Shown here in pieces: positions 36,588 through 47,817 of a DNA stretch of 64,000 nucleotides (position 1 is its first letter; every line of letters begins with the position of its first letter). The DNA lies in NCBI GenBank assembly GCA_000727475.1, contig KL647325.1, positions 299,719-363,718 of the forward strand, in the 5' to 3' direction. A program made the position numbers and the translations under genes. The notes below the pieces were generated by a model that worked only from the letters and a program-made list of their open reading frames with translations, had not been told where the DNA came from and searched no databases. This DNA is from Sarcocystis neurona (lineage: Eukaryota > Apicomplexa > Conoidasida > Eucoccidiorida > Sarcocystidae).

Positions 36588-39500
36588 AAATGCTATGCTG
36601 CTTGCACCGACGTAAACTCAACAGTTGTATATATGTCTCTCTACACCTGCGTGTGTCCGTAAACACACGTACATAGCGTACCCTTACTGTATGTAGGTCA
36701 GTGCATATCGACTAGACTTCTGTTCTGTCTGACGCTTTCTTGAGCGAGAATCCACGGCGCCTTTCTCCACGTCGCATTCGTTCACTGTGTGTATGTACAA
36801 ATTGTGACTTCTACGCGGGTGTCCGCTCGACCAAGCCTCGACTCGGCAACCGGACTGGATTTTAGTTCACTGCAATGCCGGCTGTACTACCCTCGTAAGA
36901 AGCGGCGTGACTCACAACAAAGCTTCAGCAAAAGCCTATTTTTTCTGCCGTTTGTTCCCAACTGCAGTGCAGTTACACAAAAACATCTTCAGTGCTGTTT
37001 TGAACGACGAGGTTTACAGATGAAGTTAAACCTGTATCACTACTTGCAAACCTGGGACGCCGTACAGTTCAGAGATGGACTGGCATCTGCGCACAAGGAA
37101 AAGACTTTTTCTGTCAAGTTGGACTGAGACATACCTGCTGCTGAGACGAGGACTGCTGCATGTGAAGTGAAATCCTCCCCTGTGCGCAGGTACTCCATTG
37201 TCGAATCGGAAAGCCCAGTACACCACCAAAAGCACCACGTGTACATGGCGGCACTTTGAAAAGGTGCGCAGACTCTACCTGTCGAGTCAGCAGTCAGGTG
37301 GTCGGTAGAAGTCCTTTTGTGCTGGATCAGTTCTGTTGAAATGCCACAGTTTCATATCATAGCAAAGAAGGAGGTCTTCAAAGTTGCATGGCGCCTGATT
37401 AACAAGGTCGCTACTGCTTCAACCTTTGAGAGACAGAACGCCAGTACGTCAACTCTTCGTGCCGAGACGCTGTCATTTCAGCGCCGTAGGATAAGTGCCA
37501 CCCGGCAAACGACAAGGCAACTGAGACAGGTCATGAATTATATGGTAGGGTAACCGCCGATAAGAAATTACTTCGAAAACCTACATTTTTCCGGGGGCCA
37601 CCCAGTGTAGTGCTCGACTCGCACACCTCACTAGAACGCCTGTGAACAGAAAGCTATGCGGCGTGCGTCCTCTCAAAATGTTTTACATATTCGGCTTTGA
37701 ACAAAGATCTGATCGAAAAAAAACGCAACGACGTCTTTGCGGGACGTTATTTTCGGGTAGACTGCGTCCTCTTTTGAGGTAACCAACATTTTAACATGAC
37801 CTTTTTCCACTCTGTAAAGTTACCGGTTCTGCGCGTAGAGTGTCCAGTTGGATTTTTGACTGTCTAATGTCGACCAAAAGAATACTCGACGGACACCAGG
37901 TTACGACCACTAGACTACGCGGTGGCATAGCCAGTGTACTACACGAACTCATCGACGTGGAAGAAGGTCTGAGCGGCCGCTGTTTTTCTCACTGCCCACT
38001 GAGGCAGATTTACTCCACTCTGCACAGCTAGTGGACGGCAAAAGTGAACGCCCGTGTATTTTGCCGGAAAAGCTTAATATGAAGCAATTGATTGTCGAGA
38101 GGAGGTTTTCACCAGGAGTAAGAGTGAGAAGCAGAGCGAAGCAGCAACACAACTCAAACACTAGAATAACAGGTAACGGCAGCTGAAGACGGAAAAAGCA
38201 GTAACAGAGGCTGTCTTCCTGCGCCGCCGACATTGGCTCTAACGCTACTCTCCCGAAACCTCAGCCTCAATGCTGCACGTACCTGCAAGAACTCTTCTAC
38301 ATTCCTTCGGGACCCGAACTACAGCGGTAAAGTTTCTACGCCGTGACCACTTCATCTGCAGTCAGTCCTGGCCAGTGCGGACAGGTTTCCTGTTCCTACA
38401 TGGAAAAATAGCAGTCTTCATTGTGTCTTTAGAGGCCCTTCCCACCTTTGTGTACCTAAGGTTTTCTGTGTTTTTCAAACCGGGCGACCTGTCTGTCGTT
38501 TCTCAGCCTTCTGCGGACGGCATCGTTTGTGGGTGCTGCACGCTATGCCAACAGAAAACGAGCTGCCTGCCTGTTCGGTAGGTAAGTCTTGTGCCTGTCC
38601 TTGTGGCCTGCACGAGCATTGAATTGATCTTCAAAGTTTAAAATTCATAGGAGTTACATAACCGCAGGGCAGTCTCGTCGACAGGCGCGCAACTCGCACG
38701 AGGCACACGCGGAGCGCGCTGCTGGTTTATTAACTGTCCACTTCACTACCCAAACTTGAGGAGTTCGCAAAATGTGTAGCACATACAGCTGAAGGCACTG
38801 CTCACCGATTGTATGGGTGGATGCACAAACCTACTGCGGCGTTGCAGCCGCGGCGGCCCACATTACATCTGGGCTACACCGTGAGTCTCAGTCTAGGTCA
38901 CGGCTGATCTCCGGTTTGGTCGCAGCAAGAAATTTACACATGAAAGACGACAACCTGAATCTCTTGTGACACATTTTCATGTTTGCTATACTGTGTCTGG
39001 TTTCCGACAGTGACGTGAGCATCACTAGCAGCGGAGGACGTTGAAATAATTTCGTGAGTAGTTGGTCCACATTGTGTCCAGCATTGACTGTGCGGGTAAA
39101 AACATCCGGGATCACTTGTGTCATGCACTCCATAAAGATAGCAGTAGTAACGAGCAACAGATGTATATATTAACATACATACCGAACGTGTGTGGCAGCA
39201 CTTCTTGTACGCGGAGCCATGTATACGCTGAAATTTTCGAGTGCGTATGGATGGACGTGTTAGCAGGGCGTTTCAGTTCTTAAGTAATACCCCCTACAAA
39301 CATGGGATATTTATCTATTAAGCAATACTTCCCTTGGTATCCGCTCACTGGTTACTGCAAACAACTCGTGATGCACAAGTCGTGGAGCTGTTACAGCTAC
39401 CACGGTTTTAGTTATCGATTAATTTGCTCCTCCAAGCAAGGCTTTGTGTTAACAAGCAATCCTGTTCCTAGTATCAGCTCACTGATTACTGAATATAATT

Positions 39501-40960
39501 TTCTGTGCACAAGTTCCGGATCTGCTATTACCGCCACCATATAACGCGACCCCTTAGCGAAGGGTACGCGGACGTAAATGGGAGAGCACAAGGCAGCCCG
39601 GCCGCTTGTTTGGTATACTACGTCAGATGCGTGTTTTCGTTCGTGTACGTTTCACAGAGAGCGTCTGAGCGGCTTTCACGTGGGCGGAAAAATAACCTAG
39701 TAAAGCCCACTCCACAGAGCAGAGGTACCAACAATGTCAACAGTAAGAAAAGCACACGAGCACACGCACACCACAGAATCCCTGATGGTCCGGCGATTGC
39801 GCGCCTTATTGGAACGAACTGCCGCTATCAGGCAACGAGCCACCCATGTGGCGGCTTCCCCGAAGCGTACAACCGGGTGGGCGCAAAGTCCTGCGGTCTC
39901 CTTGGTGCACCGACCTGCCCCATGGCACGTTTACACAAGGTCAGAAGTACCAGTTCACTCCGTCAAAAATGTGCACCTCGAGTCATGTGCTTGACATCAG
40001 CAAAATGAGCAGATGCATTGAATAAGTGGGGTCACAAGCGCAGAGCCTCTTCAACACTCATTTTTACCTATGCGTTTACGCATACTTAAATGTTCGTATA
40101 CACAGGTTGATAGACGCATGAATCATTGTACTTTCACGACCCCCTTTCGACGCAGCGGTCGACGCCCCTGTTAGTTTTCTTTCTTCAACCTTCAAAGACA
40201 CATGAAAAACACCACTCAAGGCGCCGACATGTTCTAGAAAGAACGCCGATAAAGAACAGACAAAAGAGGCTGTGGACAAAAAAGCCTCTGGACGGCCAGG
40301 TGGCCTTTTGACTGCACTTTCGTAGGCAGGACGTTTGTTTCACAGAAGTGGTGAACCACAATAAATACGCGTTGAAATTTCCGCTTCGGGGCCTCCTAGA
40401 CACTTGTGCTGAACTCGGGAGGCTCCTTTGTATGCATTCTGCGTTTATCTCAGAAACGCACTAGCTGGGTTTCAAATCGCTGTTCCTATTCCGAGTGTCG
40501 TTCTGCGTTGCCACCTTCCGCGCATTCATCTCGTGCAAGCAACTGGGCGACTAGCACTGACGCTGCGGCCTTCGGGGGACAAGTGAGCGACTCGACCCAA
40601 AACTGAGGGCGGGAATTGCACTTAAGTAAACAGCAGAAACACAGTTTGCTTCGGACAACGTCATATCTCCTGACGGTTTCCTTTCGTCGAACTTCAGAAG
40701 ATGAAAAACTGTTGCTGCTGCTGCCACTGCTGCGGCTGCGGCCGCTTCTGCTCCTGTGACTGAGCAACAGTGGGCCCACGAGTCTCCAGAGACATTCGAC
40801 ATACGCTAAAGAAGAAAGATTCACCAGGGTACATCCTGGCCGTCCAGATCGTCTTTTGACTGAAGATTCTCGAGCAGTGTGCTCTTTCCAAGTGGTCGAT
40901 GAAGCACTGCATGCAGACATAGGGACATCTCCTTTGTGACCCGTTAAGTTTTGAACTCCT
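36588..40960. other. unresolved stretch, microsatellite-poor
   Basis: No TA or ACGTAC arrays. Candidate pieces only. A plus-strand block from 36976 after a strong acceptor (TTTGTTCCCAACTGCAG) is open for 54 codons to TGA 37127 (MKLNLYHYLQTWDAVQFRDG inside). A minus-strand block near 38480-38540 reads NDAVRRRLRNDRQVARFEKH. Neither could be linked to a family or a full model. Confidence 0.4.
38113..38233 (-). CDS. possible first exon of a membrane protein
   Basis: An ATG at 38233 on the minus strand opens MSAAQEDSLCYCFF, then a hydrophobic stretch (LPLPVILVFELCCCFALLLTL), and ends at ACTCCTG/GTGAAAAC after one base of the next codon. The charged start followed by a helix looks like a real N-terminus. 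No following exon was found and the family is unknown. Confidence 0.28.
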
Positions 40961-42784
40961 TCAGGAGAACGCCTCTTTCGCCGACCTATCTGGCTTATGA
41001 GTTTTGCCTCTTCCCCAAAGTCGCAGCAGCTGTGCACCAAAACAGCTCTGCTCTTTTTGCCCCAATTGCTCTGCTTCACCAGCATCTGCAGATTCTTCTT
41101 TTTCCAGCAACTGGGCGGCAGGTACTGAAACTGAGGGTGGGGGGTCCGTATCGACAGATCGCTGTCTCAGCAGACTCCACCATGAAACTGTTATTATAGC
41201 GACGAGTACAAGGGACACGAAGCCATACGCAACGCACAGAACGGGCTTTCTTAGTGTGAAAACTCGGTACACGCAGCCTGTGTCGCCGTCTCCGTTGGAC
41301 AGTTCGAGGGCAAAAACAAACACTTGAACAATGAAGTACAGCACAAAAATGATGTACGCGAAGCCCACGTGGCGCATTGGAAACGGGATGCGGGTCAGAA
41401 GCAGGGAGTGAAGAACATTTATAATGATGAGGACTGAATGCCGCCAAACACTGTACCAGAATTCTGTAAAAGAAGTCCCATTCGCCCGCAACGACGAGAA
41501 GTACACAATGAAGACAATGGCCGAGCCTATAAGCTGCAAGCTGTGCAAGACCCACAAAGAACATACGATAGGGCGCTGTACTCGGTCGACATCTCTCAGT
41601 GCGTGATCCGTAAGTTGTCGGCATGTACAGGAGGAGCCACAGTTGCAGTCTGCCGCTGTATTCTCACATGGTCTCTGAGAGCAAGTCGGGTTGGGGGCAA
41701 AAATAATCCCTTTTACACAGAAACGGCGGTCAGCCAACAAATCCTTGTAGCCCTGGATGCGCCAGAAGCTTTTTATCCAGCCAAGCACTTTCTTTACTCG
41801 AACGCTTACAAAAGACCCGAGCGGCTGCTCGCGGAGTCCACCTTCCTCCCTGTCCCCTGCCTGCACAGTGGTGGGCCAAAAAACGTGTATGTCGTGGAAA
41901 TCACTTGTAGACGTTCCGTTATCGTTCGTGCTGAAGGATTCACCAGAATGTCCGGTTGTCGAAGCTGAAGTAACATTTTGTGTCCTTGCTGCTGTCGCGG
42001 TGCTCTCGTCCCCTCTCCTTAGAGAATCTGGCGGTGACGTGGGCTCCGCACGTAGAGGCTCTTTCCAGGTTATCAACGCGTGGAAGGACACCACAGTGAT
42101 AAGCACCCAGAAGATACTTACAAGAAAGCAGTATGTGCTCGTGAAGTAAAGGAAAACCGGCCAGCCGAATTGTTTACAGGAATGTACTGTCGCGACGACC
42201 TCAAGTACGACGACAGCCATGCAGATAAAGACCCGCAGCGTCAAGAGGCGATTGGGGGGTACAACAGTCGGGAAAGGCGAAGCGGCGAACACCTGCCGCC
42301 AATCCCTTGAGTGCAGATCGCACGACCAAAATGCCTTAAACTTGGACAGCTCGTAGCGGAAGTGTTCCCCGTAGGGAGGAAAGCGGACGGCCATAGGAGC
42401 CACTTGGAGGACGGACTGCTGCTTTTCCTGTTGCTGCGAAGCAAGGCTGCTGGGATTAATTCCAGGTAGCGCGTCGCGTGACTCTTGTCGAAAGCTCGAC
42501 AGCCTGTGCAGCTCACTTGACGTCGTCGCCAGCAAACGGGCTCCACCGTCTTCCCTTTGACGGCTTTCGACTGCAATTATTTCTTGTGAACTACCTCCTT
42601 TTGCACCCCGGTTTCTCTCTTGTACACAGTACGCAAAAGTTACGTCCTCTGAGGGAAGACACTTGGTGGAGTGCTGGGCTGAGGAACGTGGACAGTGCTT
42701 CACACAGAGTTGTCGTGCATTTGGCGAGCCCGCTTGGACGACCTCTCCTTCAGGGAGCTTCGCGCAGAAGCAGTGCTTCCCCAT
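40961..42784 (-). CDS. six-helix membrane protein, rolling-stone-like
   Basis: A single uninterrupted 607-codon frame from ATG 42784 to TGA 40961, the only long intronless gene in the window. Cytosolic-looking N-terminus (1-175); hydrophobic helices at about 183-203 and 207-239; a long polar Ser/Thr loop (245-400) with a Cys cluster (CNCGSSCTC); then helices at about 404-431, 446-466, 470-497 and 512-540; and an acidic C-tail. The second half carries INVLHSLLLTRIPFPMRHVG followed by a helix, then VYRVFTLRKPVL. Its order (NxLLxxxDLxxxRxPxRxxH, helix, then a short Trp/Pro-containing loop) resembles the rolling stone family of animals and protists, whose founding fly member takes part in myoblast fusion and whose biochemical role is unknown. 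The gene is certain; the family assignment is a judgement from pattern. Alternatives are other small multi-spanning families such as TLC or AIG1/FAR-17a. Confidence 0.8.
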   Translation of the reverse strand: MGKHCFCAKLPEGEVVQAGSPNARQLCVKHCPRSSAQHSTKCLPSEDVTFAYCVQERNRGAKGGSSQEIIAVESRQREDGGARLLATTSSELHRLSSFRQESRDALPGINPSSLASQQQEKQQSVLQVAPMAVRFPPYGEHFRYELSKFKAFWSCDLHSRDWRQVFAASPFPTVVPPNRLLTLRVFICMAVVVLEVVATVHSCKQFGWPVFLYFTSTYCFLVSIFWVLITVVSFHALITWKEPLRAEPTSPPDSLRRGDESTATAARTQNVTSASTTGHSGESFSTNDNGTSTSDFHDIHVFWPTTVQAGDREEGGLREQPLGSFVSVRVKKVLGWIKSFWRIQGYKDLLADRRFCVKGIIFAPNPTCSQRPCENTAADCNCGSSCTCRQLTDHALRDVDRVQRPIVCSLWVLHSLQLIGSAIVFIVYFSSLRANGTSFTEFWYSVWRHSVLIIINVLHSLLLTRIPFPMRHVGFAYIIFVLYFIVQVFVFALELSNGDGDTGCVYRVFTLRKPVLCVAYGFVSLVLVAIITVSWWSLLRQRSVDTDPPPSVSVPAAQLLEKEESADAGEAEQLGQKEQSCFGAQLLRLWGRGKTHKPDRSAKEAFS

Positions 42785-44286
42785 TGTGTATACTTGGAAG
42801 TGCCCTCACCACCCTCTTTTGCTTCGCTTGCAAGCATCGCTTTCGCGGACGCTGCCGCCCGACCTGCATTCCACAACCTTTTGTGTGGAACACCAGCAAG
42901 AATGTGCTCGGGAGCAGATAGCGTCTAGCGACTAGAGTCATCCAGCGTCACCTTGGCGTCCCCCTGTACTCCTTTACTTGTGGCCTTCTTTCGACTGATC
43001 CTGTTATCGTGCCTGAACCCATCACCTGTAGCCCCCCGTACCCTAAATGCTGAACAGGTTTAGCTCGAATGACACGGATTTCGGAAAGCGTCAGCTCCGC
43101 ATTCTTAGATTGCTTCGCCGTCTGCTTTACTGCCGAGCTCCTTGTCCATGTGCGCTCTTACGTCGCTGCACGTGGTGTTGCGTACTTCTGACGACTCAAC
43201 CCTGTCGAATTTAGAATAAATTATATTGACAGTGCGCGAGCTAATGCACCGCGCAGAGCACTACAGCGGCTTTCTCGCCACAACATAGTGTGCGGTTGAA
43301 TTGTCAGGTGATCACGTGCCTTCATCGTACGAAGCTTCTTGTCTTGGAAGTTGAATGGCAAAAAAGAGCACTGATTTACCTTTTGTTCGTTAATACCATA
43401 GCGACGAAATGGGTCGTGAGGCTTACAATGGACATCATCCCCCAGATCTTGTTCAACGGTAGAAGTTGCACCTGCAGCAATGTCGGAACAGACTTCCACC
43501 AAATTACCTCTACGCTGAAGCCAGTAGAAGGCCGTGGTTCGAGACCCGCAGGTGAAGGAATACCTAACACAGGTTCCCGACTAGACGCACGGCTTCAGAC
43601 ATTCTCCGCCTCGAGTCGGATGTACTTGTGACACGTCGTAAAATGCTCTCTCCTACAGAGCCAGTGATGCAGGGCATACTTCAGATATTCTTCCTCTGTA
43701 CATGCCTGATCGCGCCGCCGGCGAGAGGACTCGTGGACAGTTCATGAAGTGCTGGCGACAGGCGAGAGTTCTAGAGACCTGCTACCACTCTTGGAATCGC
43801 CCTTTCAAACACTGTTCTGTGCGACCTTTGTTGAGTGCAATGTTGCTAAGTTCTTCTCCAGGCATCTAGTGTGTTTAAATTCTTGGCGTTCCTTAAGCGC
43901 TCCCTCTCAACTATTGCTGCCTTAGCATGTGTACACAAGCTTTGTTTGTGAAACCTGATCTCTTCCCTTTTCGCTGGGTTCTCCGTCAACAAACGTTATC
44001 GTCGTCCTTTTATCCTCATCACGCATACGACGAGATCGTCACTACGCTGTTCCTCCTGGCGCAGCCGTCCACCTGCTACCGACACGTGTATGGTCGCCCC
44101 TACTATAGCCTATACTGCCCCACTCTACTCAGTCCGTGTGCATTTAATCCACGTCGCATGGTGAAGTATCTGTCACATCTTGCAGTCCTGGAGCTCTATA
44201 CATGTGCAACAGCATGCGTATCTGTTGAACGTGTGAAATGAGGAATGCACAGTTCGGCGCAGCAGGCCTCACCGTTATTGTACAGG

Positions 44287-44416
44287 GACACCTGTTCGCC
44301 TTCGAACTACTCTCGTAAGTGACACCTGTTCGCCTTCATGCTACTCTCGTAAGTGACACCTGTTCGCCTTCACGCTACTCTCGTAAGTGACACCTGTTCG
44401 CCTCAAAGCGACTCTC
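44287..44416 (+). repeat. 34-base tandem repeat, four copies, each with GTAAGT
   Basis: Unit GACACCTGTTCGCCTTC plus ten bases plus CGTAAGT. Copies start at 44287, 44321, 44355 and 44389; the first three differ by one to four bases and the fourth is diverged and cut short. The first three copies carry TCTCGTAAGTGA across the junction. Confidence 0.92.
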
Positions 44417-44455
44417 TAAAGGAAGTTGACTGCAAACAAGTATCACAAGCGTCTT

Positions 44456-44655
44456 CTACGGTAAGAAATCCGCTAGGCTGAATTGGATTTGCTTGTACAT
44501 CCTCCTTTTCTGCTCATCTGGGCGTCCGTTCCGATCTTGTTCTGCATCTCTTAATCTGAAAAGTGGCGGCATGTGGACACCCGCCGTGAGAACTTCCTTC
44601 GAAGGCACTACAGCGGGAGCGGAAACTTTCACAGCGAAAAAATTAAATGGAAAAT
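44456..44655 (-). CDS. possible terminal exon, unidentified protein
   Basis: On the minus strand, after CAACGGCAG, a 66-codon block is open to a TAG. It reads FPFNFFAVKVSAPAVVPSKE, then a charged segment (RLRDAEQDRNGRPDEQKRR) and SLADFLP. Its balanced composition is unlike the surrounding frames. The acceptor's pyrimidine tract is poor and no upstream exon is known, so this may be chance. Confidence 0.27.
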
Positions 44656-45964
44656 CTGCCGTTGCCACTTGGTGTCTACTACACGGTCGCCGCCGTTCCG
44701 CGGTACACACGCAGGGGCGCTACTTCATCTGCGCGGTGCAGCGCTGCAGCGCCGCAGCGCGACGTAGCTGCTTGGCATTGCTTGCCAAGACCCCTGCAAG
44801 TACCATGTACCACCACGAGGATGCAGAAAGGAAGGATATACGAAAATTCTGCTCAAAACACACCACTGCAACGAGAAAAGCTGTCGGGACGGGTGTTCTC
44901 CCACGCATGCCACGCCAGCACGCATTGATCGAGAGAACGTTCTCTGTTGATGAACATAGACTGAAGCGTTCCACACGCTGCTCCATAAACAGTTGTCCTG
45001 CGCTCCTTTAGTAATTATGCTGTCGACAGGAGCGTACTACACTTTGAGGGATCTGCATGCTGGTCCTCTCTGTACTAGCAGGCGTGCACACGTACTCTTC
45101 AACCGGAAGAGGGCAGACTAAGCGTGTCGCTCAATTTGGCAAGCTTCGTTGGAAGGCGGAAGAAGAAACTTGTGAAGAATGGGACTACAGAGGAGGCGCC
45201 CTGTGGCGACGCCAGCGGTCGGGGTCATCATGCGGAAAATGCAGTACAAATAAGTGAAGTAAACATACTACGAATCCCCGGCAGTCCAGCGGTACGGCAG
45301 AGCTTCGTTGGCAGAAATGGTATTTTGCTAATCTCGTGAAGCAATTACAAACCAGCTCGATCCGCAAGGCTGTCCGAGACCGTGTACGGAGGGGCTTCGG
45401 TTCGTGGGTTGGACGGTGTACCCGATGAGGGTTCATCACGCGTGGCTGCTTGCCTGCACAAGCTTAAAGTGTAACACAAAGATTAGTGAGCCCCTGTGCC
45501 AGTGTCTCTGAGAGTAAGCGATTCATCTGCATTTTATGGAAGCGCATGTGTTCGCCAGTGCAAAAGGCACAGCAAAAGAAGCGACCCCAAATCCTCTTCC
45601 GGGACGTACGTGGACATCGCCGAAACAGTCGCGGGATGTATATAAAGTACACAACAACGAGATAACATCTTTGCAAAACGCATGCGCTGCTATTCAGACT
45701 GCCGTCAGGTGTGAAGATGCAGCAGTTTTTCGTAGCAGGCTATTGTTTGCAAGAACTCTCTCATCCACCGTAGGGACACAAAGCCAAATGGCTTGCTAGC
45801 CGTCTTTACCGTTATGTGTCACTTTAATGCTTTGTAGAGCCGCATGGCTGAATGCAGAAGCAGTCTTCCGGAGGTCCAGGTCTCCGCTTCGGAGGAATGG
45901 ACTCTCCCTCACTGTAGTCGTTATTTTGTATCGACGGTAAACAGCTCCAGATGCTAGTGGGACT

Positions 45965-46135
45965 TGCCGATACAAAGAATTTACTATGGAAAGCGCCTTT
46001 TATGCGTCCGTGTCTATGCACACACGTACGAACATACAGCGTATACATGGGTTTTCCGATACAAAGAATTCGCTACGGAAAGCGCCTTGTATACATCCGT
46101 ATCCATGCACACACGTACGAACATACAGCGTACAC
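45965..46135 (+). repeat. 89-base tandem duplication
   Basis: CCGATACAAAGAAT at 45967 recurs at 46056. The copies share GAAAGCGCCTT, a CATCCGTGTC-like piece, and CACACACGTACGAACATACAGCGTA, and differ at about ten positions. Confidence 0.9.
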
Positions 46136-47679
46136 AGGTGTGCACGGAGAGGAAAAGTTGCAGATCAACGCAGAAGCGTCCGTGTTGAAACCCTGGGTCA
46201 GGACACTACAAAGCTAGTGCAAGCTTTCACCAGTGCCAAGAGCAGTCCGAAGCGAAGCGAAGACGATCAAGCGAGACATACGTCAACACTTGAAAGATGA
46301 TGATGAATGGACTGAGAAATCCATGTGCACGAAGTAGGGCTTCTGGACATGGTCTGCACTCAATAAAGGACGGCTTGATCACTTCCTGTTCGAAGGGTCG
46401 CATGCGTACCATGTGACACTTCCCTGCAACGTTCCCTGCTGCTCCGTTTTGCGCTTCCTCGTTGCCTGGTTACCTTTTTTAAAAGACAGGAGGCTGCTGG
46501 CGGCCGGATACTCACTTGCTCTCTTCCTTTGGACGACAGCCACAGGAAAACCTCCCACGCAGGAGGCAGAGAACCTTGCATCGTCTATCGCAGGTACTTG
46601 ATGGATAGAAAATGGAACGGTGAAGTAAAAAATCTCAGTGCAAAAGACAGCTTTCGGAGTACTTCAGCCGAACAGCCATCGTGAACCTCTAGCAGAAATA
46701 AACGTTGTAAAAATTACCTCTGTGAGTGCGTGTTGCTACCGGGTTTCACGTCGTTTCCAACTAATCTTTTCACGTAACGGAATCAGCACGATCCACATCA
46801 AATTGATTTGTCCCCGGTGTTCCCGTGGGAACCAGCCGGGGAACACAGATGAGCTGGCGCTATCATTCCCGCACAGCTAATGCCGAGTAGTTTTGAAGGG
46901 AGGAGAGAGCTGTTTCCAGCTCCTTCCTTCTACAGGAACTTAGTTTGCTACAACTTCTCGTTTGCCTGAATCACGCGTGCTTGCCTCATTTTAGTGTTAG
47001 TTCTTCATAGTAGCGCACCTGACGTTCTGACTGGCCACCCTTTCTTCGTTGTTTGCCGGTGAATGTTGCCTTGCCCTATTTACTAAAAACGTTGCTCGCC
47101 TGGCAATTCTGCCGAGTTTGTGGAATAAAGTTTGCTCCAGCAGCGTTTCTTGGCCCTGTCGGTGATTCTTCCGCGTACCAGCTGACTCCGTAGGACACCT
47201 TCCACGGGTAGCTGTTGAGTGTGTCTCACAATGGGAGTGGCATCCTTCCGATATACTGCAGACTTCGAACCGCGCGACCATTATGAAATTCCGGTGCATT
47301 GTTCTTTCCGCTGTGGACGTAGATACTGCCTCATTTTTCTCTCTGCTGTCGAATGCGAACAATCTGTTGCGTTCCTGAGGTAAGGGAGGCTCAACCGTCA
47401 CATACAAGTGTATGTAGAACTGTGAGAGAGGGATTATTCCCGAGCCAAACTCTTAGCTTCGCATTGTAAATCCGTCTGCGATTTCCAAGAAGACACGCAG
47501 TGGAATGACGCTTGTACGAACAGAGGCGGTCGACAAGAATCGAGGAAGGAGGGAACGGTACCTATACGACACTGTGTGTTTATCCATATGTACACTCACG
47601 GGGCGTGTGTATCAGCGACAATAGGCTTGGGCTTCGCGGGTGCCACTCAGTGGCGTGTAGCACGCACCGCAAAGCTACA

Positions 47680-47817
47680 ATGAAGACGCCGCAAAGCACT
47701 GTAAATTCGCTGAAGCCGGACCAGTCAAATCTCGCGAGAATTCCGCCAATAGATATGGCTACTCCAGACGAGCGCTTTCGAATGGCTTGCAACTATTTCA
47801 GAACACGGGGAGGGTAG
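47680..47817 (+). CDS. possible small ORF or first exon, 45 residues
   Basis: ATG in a reasonable context (GCTACAATGAAG) opens MKTPQSTVNSLKPDQSNL, then RIPPIDMATPDERFRMACNYF and RTRGG before TAG. A donor (GG/GTAGTA) overlaps the stop, so it may be a first exon. No homologue is recognised. Confidence 0.22.
   Translation: MKTPQSTVNSLKPDQSNLARIPPIDMATPDERFRMACNYFRTRGG

Noticed and set aside
43480..43565. GGTTCGAGACC resembling a tRNA T-arm
   Set aside because: The upstream bases give only a six-pair acceptor stem and no D-arm or anticodon arm, so it is not a tRNA.
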